Shown: in pieces, positions 58,354 to 64,000 of the stretch | Position numbering within the stretch: position 1 is the stretch's first letter | How the letters are laid out: the number at the start of each line of letters is the position of its first letter | Source of the DNA: JBBROS01 sp965260935 | GTDB lineage: Bacteria > Pseudomonadota > Alphaproteobacteria > Acetobacterales > Acetobacteraceae | DNA: 64,000 nucleotides | NCBI GenBank assembly: GCA_965260935.1 | Contig: OZ253374.1 | Span: forward strand, 1,240,001 to 1,304,000 | Direction of reading: 5' to 3' | Notes under the pieces: generated by a model | The model's input: only the letters and a program-made list of their open reading frames with translations | The model's database searches: none | Told to the model about the DNA's origin: nothing | Translations under genes and position numbers: made by a program

Positions 58354-59666
58354 TACGGGACCTTGAGCGCGGTCTGCTCGACGTAGGGGCGCAGGAGCGC
58401 GTTGGCATTGCGTTGCGCCGTTCTCGCCGCCTCGGCGGGCTTGGCGTTGCCGGACAGGATGGCTTGTACCTGGTCCTCCAGCGCCTTGCGCACGCCGACG
58501 GTGTTGAAGGTGGCGAACCAGCTCCGTCCGTACTGGTTGAGTTGTTCAAGGGCGACCTTCGCGTCCGGATGATCGGCGAGGTATGTCTTCATCTCGGGCA
58601 GGTCGTAGGCCGCCTTCACGGGAGAGAAATAGCCGGTGAAGCGGCTCCATTCGCCGGAGATCTTCGGGCTGGTGAGCCACTGGATCAGCGTCCAGGCGGC
58701 GGCTTGGCGCTCCGGGTTGTTGCCTTTGGGCATGATCAGCGAGGCTCCGCCGATTGGGGCGGCGTTGGCAATGTTGTAAGGCACGTAAGCGACGCGGAAT
58801 GGCTGCTTCATGCCTTCGCGCACGAAGCTGAGACTGCCGGTGGACAGCATCATCATGCCGACGCGTCCGCTGAAAAAGGCGCTGGTCACGGCGTTGGCGT
58901 CGGTGACGCCCGGCGGCATCACGTTCTGCTTGTGCACCATATCGTCGAGCAAGGTCAGCGCGCCCACGGTGCTCGGGGTGTCGTAATACACCTCCCCGCC
59001 CCAGCGCTCGTTGTAGAACTCGCCGCCGTTGGACATGGCGAGCGCGCTGGTGATCCAGCCGCAGTAGTCGTAGGTGCTCGGCATCATGAAGCCCCAGCGG
59101 GTGGTGGCGGCGCCCTCCCGCTTGGTGAGCTTCCGCGCCGCGTCGACCCATTCGGCCCAGGTGCGCGGGGGCTTGTCCGGGTCGAGGCCCGCGTCCCTGA
59201 AAGCGGCCTCGCTGTAGTAGAGCAAAGGCGTCGAGTTGTGGAACGGAATGCCGTAAACGTGGCCCTGGTCCATGGCGTTCTGGCGCAACGCGGGCCAGAA
59301 GCGCTCCATGTAGTCCTTCGGGGCGGCGTCGCCTTGCCCGATCAGGGAGTCGAGCCGCACTACCTCATCGTTGATGACGTATTCGCGGACGAAGTTGGCC
59401 GACATGAGCGCCACTGCCGGAGGGCGCCCGGCCTGGATGGCGCTGCGGGTCTTGAGGTTGGTCTCGTCGTAGCTGCCGGTATAGACCGGGGTGACGCTGA
59501 TGCCGGGATTCGCCTTGTTGAACTCGCCGACCAGGCGCTGCATCTCGACGGCGAGCTTGCCCTGAACCGGGACAGGGAAGAACAAGTCGATGTCGGTCGC
59601 GGCAAAGGCGGGGGCGGCGGCGAGGGCCAGGCCGGCGGCAAGGGTCAGGCACCGGGTGATCTGCAT
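58353..59666 (-). CDS. ugpB: Glycerol-3-phosphate-type ABC transporter substrate-binding protein (UgpB-like)
   Basis: The protein has 437 residues from ATG 59666 (AGAGGAACC upstream). The Sec signal is MQITRCLTLAAGLALAAAPA, cleaved near AFA-ATD. The mature type-II SBP fold has TDIDLFFPVPVQGKLAVEMQ, LVGEFNKANPGISVTPVYTG (UgpB start region), YGIPFHNSTPLLYYSEAAFR, WGFMMPSTYDYCGWITSALA and GGASLIMPKGNNPERQAAAW. UgpB binds sn-glycerol-3-phosphate or glycerophosphocholine. Its operon position between ugpE and gpdQ supports this. Confidence 0.85.
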   Translation of the reverse strand: MQITRCLTLAAGLALAAAPAFAATDIDLFFPVPVQGKLAVEMQRLVGEFNKANPGISVTPVYTGSYDETNLKTRSAIQAGRPPAVALMSANFVREYVINDEVVRLDSLIGQGDAAPKDYMERFWPALRQNAMDQGHVYGIPFHNSTPLLYYSEAAFRDAGLDPDKPPRTWAEWVDAARKLTKREGAATTRWGFMMPSTYDYCGWITSALAMSNGGEFYNERWGGEVYYDTPSTVGALTLLDDMVHKQNVMPPGVTDANAVTSAFFSGRVGMMMLSTGSLSFVREGMKQPFRVAYVPYNIANAAPIGGASLIMPKGNNPERQAAAWTLIQWLTSPKISGEWSRFTGYFSPVKAAYDLPEMKTYLADHPDAKVALEQLNQYGRSWFATFNTVGVRKALEDQVQAILSGNAKPAEAARTAQRNANALLRPYVEQTALKVP

Positions 59667-59677
59667 GGCGGGTTCCT

Positions 59678-60490
59678 CTACTTGATGCCGGTGAAAGCGA
59701 ACGAGGCGGTGATGCGGCGCTGGAACACGAGGAACAGCAGCAGCAGCGGACCGGCCACCAGCGCCGTCCCGGCCGCCATGACGCCCCATTGCCCGCCGGC
59801 CTCGGCGCCGGACGCGAAGCTGGCCAGCCCCACGGTCAGCACCTGCGTATGCGGGCTGCTGGCGACGATCAGCGGCCAGAGGAACTCGTTCCAGTGACTG
59901 CTGACCGAGACGATGGCGAAGGCGGCGAGGCCTGGGGCTGCGAGCGGCAGGAGCACGTGGCGGATGACTTGCAGCTTGGTGGCGCCCTCAAGGATGGCTG
60001 CCTCCTCGTAGTCGCGCGGAAGCTGGCGGAAGGTCTGGCGCATCAGGAACACGCCGAACGCGCTGGCGAAGTAGGGGGCCATGATGCCCGGCAGCGTGTC
60101 GTAGAGGCCGAGCTGGACCAGGGTCGTGAGGTTGGGAACAATCAGCAGCGGCGGGACGAGCAGCAATTGCAGCAGGAACAGGGTGAACAGCAGCTCGCGT
60201 CCGCGGAAGCGGAGCCGGGCGAAGGCATAGCCGGCGAGGGAGACGGTGACGCATTGCACGGCCAGGATGCCGAGGCAGACGGTGAGGGTGTTGAGATACC
60301 AGAGCGGAAAATGGCCGCTGGCCCAGGCGTCCACGTAGTTCGTCACGACGTAGGGCGGCGGCGGGGCGAGCGAGGCGATCTCGGGTGCGAAGTTCGGACG
60401 CACGCTGGCCGCCAGCATCCAGGCGAACGGGACTGCCCATAGGATTGCCGCGGCGGCGGCCAGCAGGACGGCGGCGCGGCTAGCTTTCAT
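59678..60490 (-). CDS. ugpE: ABC transporter permease (UgpE/MalG-like)
   Basis: The protein has 270 residues from ATG 60490, which overlaps the end of ugpA (stop at 60480). Six hydrophobic helices (AAVLLAAAAAILWAVPFAWM, FPLWYLNTLTVCLGILAVQC, ELLFTLFLLQLLLVPPLLIV, among others) and the EAA loop ILEGATKLQVI after DYEEAA. C-terminus PLLLLFLVFQRRITASFAFT-GIK. With ugpA it forms the channel. The ATPase (ugpC) is not in the window. Confidence 0.85.
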   Translation of the reverse strand: MKASRAAVLLAAAAAILWAVPFAWMLAASVRPNFAPEIASLAPPPPYVVTNYVDAWASGHFPLWYLNTLTVCLGILAVQCVTVSLAGYAFARLRFRGRELLFTLFLLQLLLVPPLLIVPNLTTLVQLGLYDTLPGIMAPYFASAFGVFLMRQTFRQLPRDYEEAAILEGATKLQVIRHVLLPLAAPGLAAFAIVSVSSHWNEFLWPLIVASSPHTQVLTVGLASFASGAEAGGQWGVMAAGTALVAGPLLLLFLVFQRRITASFAFTGIK

Positions 60491-61439
60491 AGTGCATGCC
60501 GCGTTCAAGGGTGCGTAGGCTGACCAGCGACAGGGCGAACAGCGCGGCGACGCTGACCACCGTGGCGGCGGAGGCGAGGCCCGCGTCGTTGTCCTGGTGC
60601 GCGCGCTGGTAGATGTAGCTCAGCAGCAGATTGGTATGCCCGGAGGGACCGCCGCCAGTCATGACGATGACGTGGTCCACCTGCACCAGCACGTTGACGG
60701 CGGCGATCACCAGCACGAAGGCGAAGGTGGGGCCGAGCAGCGGCATCGTCACGTGCCAGGCGCGCTGGGCAGCGGTGGCGCCCTCGACCTTGGCCGCCTC
60801 GTGCAGATCCTGCGGGATGCCGGCGAGCCCGGCCAGGAAGAACAGCATGTAGTAGCCGGTGTTCTTCCAGACGGTGAGGGCGCAGAGGGAGCCGAGGGCG
60901 AGGTCCGGGTTGCCGAGCCAGTTGGTGGCACCCCAGCCGAGAAGCATGAGGTAATGGTCGAGCAAGCCGTCGCCGGGAAGAAAGAGGAAGGTGAACAGCG
61001 CCGCGGCCGCAACCAGCGGCACCATCATCGGCAGCACCAGCAGCGTGCGCAGGACGGCATTCAGCCCCGTTGCGGCCTGGAGCGCCAGGGCGAACAGCAA
61101 GGCGAGGCCGATGCTGGGCAGGACGGTGCCGGCCGCGTAGACGGCTGTATTGCCGACCGCTTGGGCGAAGGCGGCGTTGTTGAACAGCCGGACGTAGTTG
61201 CCGAAGCCGTAATGGTCAGGGACGCCGAAGCTGTGCTCGACCGCCGAGCGCCAAGTCACTTGGGCCACGGGCCAATAGGTGAACAAAGCCAGAAAGAAGA
61301 GGGATGGGGCAAGCAGCCACCACGCGGATGACAGACTGCGCCGCCGGGCGCTGCTGCTCTTGGCCAAGAGATAGGGGATCGCGGCGCTCGACACAGGCCC
61401 TGCATAGCGGCCAGCCCGTGTCAACTGCGTGACGGGCAT
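60480..61439 (-). CDS. ugpA: ABC transporter permease (UgpA/MalF-like)
   Basis: The protein has 319 residues from ATG 61439; a TTG at 61457 would add six. Six helices (SAWWLLAPSLFFLALFTYWP start, NTAVYAAGTVLPSIGLALLF, and others) and the EAA loop DLHEAAKVEGATAAQRAWHV are typical of binding-protein-dependent permeases for glycerol-3-phosphate. It heads the operon ugpA-ugpE-ugpB-gpdQ. Confidence 0.85.
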   Translation of the reverse strand: MPVTQLTRAGRYAGPVSSAAIPYLLAKSSSARRRSLSSAWWLLAPSLFFLALFTYWPVAQVTWRSAVEHSFGVPDHYGFGNYVRLFNNAAFAQAVGNTAVYAAGTVLPSIGLALLFALALQAATGLNAVLRTLLVLPMMVPLVAAAALFTFLFLPGDGLLDHYLMLLGWGATNWLGNPDLALGSLCALTVWKNTGYYMLFFLAGLAGIPQDLHEAAKVEGATAAQRAWHVTMPLLGPTFAFVLVIAAVNVLVQVDHVIVMTGGGPSGHTNLLLSYIYQRAHQDNDAGLASAATVVSVAALFALSLVSLRTLERGMHYES

Positions 61440-61684
61440 ACGACGATTCGAAGACAAGAAATGTCATCTCAGGTTAACCAATCTGTCTTCATGATTTCAT
61501 CCCTAGGGCTGGGCCGGCTGCTTAGAAGATGGCTGCGAAAGCCGGGCGGACGACGCGGCGGCGACGTGATCGACGAGGACAACCGCTTGCCCTGACGCCA
61601 CCCTTTCCATGCCCGCCTGCTTGCCATCCGGCGCGTCCCGGACACGCCCTGTCCCAATCCCGACCAATCCAAAAAAGGATGGCC
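61440..61684. promoter_or_regulatory. Divergent region, ugp operon / exported nuclease
   Basis: 245 bp. On the left an A+T-richer stretch (TCAGGTTAACCAATCTGTC, 61473-61491) is the likely promoter zone for both directions. AAAAAAGGATGGCC gives a good ribosome site for ATG 61685. No convincing PhoB box. Confidence 0.4.
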
Positions 61685-64000
61685 ATGAGCCTGACAACCT
61701 CTTCCGACGCGCCCGACTCCACGGTCGGCGCAACGTCCGATGCTGCCGTCACCTCGATCGAGGCCATCCAAGGGTTTAACGAGACGTCGCCGCTCGTCGG
61801 CCAGGCCGTGACCGCCCGGGGCGTGGTCACCGCGGTCAGCAACGGTTCGACGAAAGGATTCTACATCCAAGACCCGGCCGGGGATGGCAACGCCGCCACG
61901 TCGGATGCCGTCTTCGTTTATACGGGCAAGACGCCGAGCGGCATTGCCGTGGGCGACCTGGTCGATGTCAGCGGCACGGTGCAGGAGTTCACGCCGCGCG
62001 GCACGGCGCCGGGCACGCTGTCCACGACCGAGATTTCGGCCGTGACCAGCACTGCCGTTTTGTCGAGCGGCAACGCGTTGCCCGCGGCTGCCCTGATCGG
62101 CGCCAACGGCGTGCGGCTGCCCACCGCCGACCTTTCCGCCGGCGTCGCGGCCTATGAAAGCCTCGAAGGCATGTTGGTGACGGTTGAGGACCCGCTCGTC
62201 GTCGGGCCGACCAACCGCTTCGGCGAGATCGAGACCGTGGCCAGCGGCGGGGCGGACGCCACCGGGCTGAACGGGCGCGGCGACCTGCTGGTCAGCGGCG
62301 GCGAGCCGAGCTTCGGCAACACCGACACGGCGGGCGGCGACTTCAATCCGGAGCGCGTCCAGATCGACGGCGGCCTCGGCGTTTCCATGCCCAACGTCAG
62401 CGTCGGCGCGCGGCTGCAATCGGTGACCGGCGTGGTCGATTACGCGTTCGGCAATTATCAGGTGATGGCCAAGACCGATCCGGTGGTCGCCGAGCCCAGC
62501 CCGCTGACCAAGGACGCCGCCACGCTCAAGGGCGACGCCGGCCACCTGCTCGTCGCCAGCTACAACGCCGAGAACCTCGACCCCGGCGACGGCGCGGCCC
62601 GGTTCGCCGCCATCGCCGACGAGATCATCAACAAGCTCAACAGCCCTGACGTGGTCGCGCTGCAGGAGGCGCAGGACAACACCGGCCCGACGGACGACAG
62701 CGTCACGTCGGCAAACGTCACGCTGCAAACGCTCGTGGATGCGGTCAACGCAGCCGGCGGGCCGCAATACGCCTTCATCGACAACCCGTTCATCGGCAAC
62801 GACACGAACGGCGGCGAACCCGGCGGCAACATCCGCGCCGCGTTCCTCTACCGCACCGGCCGGGTCGGGTTCGTTGAAGGCTCGCTAGCCACCGTCGCGC
62901 CCGACGGCAGCGCGCTCGCCGCGCCGGACAGCGGCCAGCAGACCGATCCCGGCCACCCGTTCCACGCTTCCCGCCCGCCGCTTTCGGCGACGTTCGCCTT
63001 CAACGGCCAGGATGTGACGGTGGTGAACAACCATTTCACCTCCAAGGGCGGCAGCGGGCCGCTCTACGGCTCGGCGCAGCCGCCGTTCGACGGCGGCGAG
63101 GCGCAGCGCGCGGCCCAGGCGCAGGCGGTCAACAGCTACGTGGACGCGCGGCTCGCCGCCGACCCGTCCGCGAAAGTGATCGTGGCGGGCGACCTGAACG
63201 AGTTCGGCTTCGAGCAGCCGATCAGCGTGGTCCGCGGCGTGGCGACGGTGAGCGGCTACGCGGTGCCGGGCGGCGACCCGATCGACGCGGCCGCGACGTA
63301 TGCGCCGGGCGGCAGCGAGGTGTTGCATGACCTGCAGGACACGCTGCCGGCCGGGCAACGCTTCGACTACGTGTTCGAAGGCAACGCCGAGACGCTCGAC
63401 CACATGCTCGTCACCGACGCGCTCGCCTCCGGGGCCGAGTTCCAGCCGGTTCATATCAATTCGGAATTCTTTGACCAGACCAGCGACCACGACCCGCTGG
63501 TCGGACGCTTCGCCCTCGCGCCGAACCAATCAGGCGACCCCAACCCACCAAAGGAAACCCCAGCGATGGCCAACCCACTCAAGATCGTGCTGACCAACGA
63601 CGACGGTTTCAGCGCGCCCGGCATCACCGCGCTTTACAACGGCCTCGTCAGCGCCGGGTTCGACGTGCAGATCGTGGCCCCGGCCAACAACCAAAGCGCC
63701 CAGGGCAGCTCGTTCGGCGGCGTCGGGGCGCTGGCCAGCCCGATCGGCGTCACCGAAATGTCCCCTGGCAACTACAGCGTCGATGGCCGCCCGGCCGTGG
63801 CCTCCCTGGTCGCGCTCGACGCCCTGTTCGCAGGCAGCCCGCCCGACCTCGTGATCTCCGGCGCCAACCGCGGCGAGAACATCGGCGAAAGCGAGAACAT
63901 TTCCGGCACCGTCAACGCCGCGCTGCAAAGCCTGTTCGGGGGCGTGCCGTCCATCGCCGTCTCGGCCGGGTCGTTCAAGGGCAGCTACGACGCCTCGTTC
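61685..64000 (+). CDS. Giant exported nuclease fused to SurE-like 5'/3'-nucleotidase (partial, runs off the window)
   Basis: The frame is open from ATG 61685 to the window edge (772 codons). There is no Sec signal peptide. Residues about 20-200 are an OB/ExeM-type N-terminal region (VTSIEAIQGFNETSPLVGQA, GFYIQDPAGDGNAATSDAVF). About 285-620 is an endonuclease/exonuclease/phosphatase domain (LVASYNAENLDPGDGAARFA, PDVVALQEAQDN with the metal Glu, VVNNHFTSKGGSGPLYG, VIVAGDLNEFGFEQP, QTSDHDPLVGRF). After the linker NQSGDPNPPKETPA a SurE domain starts at about 628 (KIVLTNDDGFSAPGITALYN, VAPANNQSAQGSSF, VISGANRGENIGES). The lack of a signal and the low-complexity style suggest type I secretion, with RTX repeats expected further downstream. 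Extracellular DNA/nucleotide phosphate scavenging is a plausible role. Confidence 0.8.
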   Translation, partial: MSLTTSSDAPDSTVGATSDAAVTSIEAIQGFNETSPLVGQAVTARGVVTAVSNGSTKGFYIQDPAGDGNAATSDAVFVYTGKTPSGIAVGDLVDVSGTVQEFTPRGTAPGTLSTTEISAVTSTAVLSSGNALPAAALIGANGVRLPTADLSAGVAAYESLEGMLVTVEDPLVVGPTNRFGEIETVASGGADATGLNGRGDLLVSGGEPSFGNTDTAGGDFNPERVQIDGGLGVSMPNVSVGARLQSVTGVVDYAFGNYQVMAKTDPVVAEPSPLTKDAATLKGDAGHLLVASYNAENLDPGDGAARFAAIADEIINKLNSPDVVALQEAQDNTGPTDDSVTSANVTLQTLVDAVNAAGGPQYAFIDNPFIGNDTNGGEPGGNIRAAFLYRTGRVGFVEGSLATVAPDGSALAAPDSGQQTDPGHPFHASRPPLSATFAFNGQDVTVVNNHFTSKGGSGPLYGSAQPPFDGGEAQRAAQAQAVNSYVDARLAADPSAKVIVAGDLNEFGFEQPISVVRGVATVSGYAVPGGDPIDAAATYAPGGSEVLHDLQDTLPAGQRFDYVFEGNAETLDHMLVTDALASGAEFQPVHINSEFFDQTSDHDPLVGRFALAPNQSGDPNPPKETPAMANPLKIVLTNDDGFSAPGITALYNGLVSAGFDVQIVAPANNQSAQGSSFGGVGALASPIGVTEMSPGNYSVDGRPAVASLVALDALFAGSPPDLVISGANRGENIGESENISGTVNAALQSLFGGVPSIAVSAGSFKGSYDASF

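Noticed and set aside
61440..61500. Possible PhoB box upstream of the ugp-like operon
   Set aside because: TGTCAT and CTGTC occur but not as two direct 7-mers at the required 11-bp period.
61469..62767. A 432-codon open frame antisense to the exported nuclease
   Set aside because: Composition (R, G, V, D rich, no motifs) is that of a mirror frame; the plus frame shows clear nuclease motifs.
1..64000. CRISPR arrays, tRNA or rRNA genes
   Set aside because: No regularly spaced direct repeats of CRISPR type, no cloverleaf with T-loop GTTCRANYC context and no rRNA-like sequence were seen by eye; short RNAs could be missed without computation.

Overview
The window is high-GC DNA (about two thirds G+C by eye) from what looks like an alphaproteobacterium, most plausibly Acetobacteraceae/Rhodospirillales. 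The basis is codon use, the mix of IS3, IS5, IS6, IS21, IS110, IS630 and ISL3 elements, an H-NOX/cyclic-di-GMP pair, an inositol (iol) cluster with an ibpA-iatA-iatP-type transporter, and a ugp-type transporter. The taxonomic guess is inference. An iteron array beside a Rep-like gene suggests that the molecule is, or contains, a plasmid or chromid replicon.

Layout. 1-1.7 kb: marR, DUF2000 and quinone-reductase operon (minus strand). 1.8-6.4 kb: an IS3 element that received an IS110/IS1111-type element and an IS30 element inside its orfB. 6.4-8.0 kb: wreck of a Mu/Tn552-like transposon, capped by a dead IS6 element (8.0-8.9 kb). 9.0-14.2 kb: an H-NOX plus PAS-GGDEF-EAL operon split inside the GGDEF domain by a complete IS21 element with 8-bp target duplication. 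14.4-19.7 kb: IS6 (itself hit by IS630), an inverted repeat resembling a recombinase core, IS4, and IS5 and IS1182 debris. 19.7-24.1 kb: divergent LysR with GST, a PPOX-FNR-ferredoxin fusion and an NAD(P)-binding reductase. 24.1-24.9 kb: gene and transposon fragments. 24.9-33.8 kb and 35.7-39.2 kb: inositol-type catabolic genes (iolD, SDR, iolE, iolG, a second Gfo/Idh enzyme) with two sugar/cyclitol ABC transporters, separated by an ISL3 element with perfect 45-bp ends. 39.3-43.1 kb: IS5 and IS6 debris around a VOC gene. 43.1-48.5 kb: plasmid-like backbone (small membrane proteins, rep, four 21-bp iterons, a 356-bp non-coding cassette with perfect 35-bp inverted ends, a YciE-type ferritin-like gene). 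49.1-51.6 kb: two SDR genes divergent from a TetR gene with a duplicated palindromic operator. 51.7-57.2 kb: IS4, IS630, IS5, a 100-bp TA-flanked double hairpin, and fragments of ABC permease genes. 57.5-61.4 kb: ugpA-ugpE-ugpB-gpdQ-like operon. 61.7 kb to the end: a giant exported nuclease fused to a SurE-like nucleotidase, running off the window.

Most distinctive observations. (1) A family of about 53-57-bp imperfect palindromes with covarying stems and conserved flanks; all five copies lie inside transposase genes. (2) The IS110/IS1111-type element sits inside one of these palindromes, and its 3' non-coding tail contains a 12-nt exact reverse complement of the right half of its own target plus a match to the left half. 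This reads as the target-binding loop of a bridge/seek RNA. (3) A nitric-oxide sensing H-NOX/cyclic-di-GMP operon caught at the moment of IS21 disruption. (4) An iteron replicon whose rep gene has been re-started from within an IS end.
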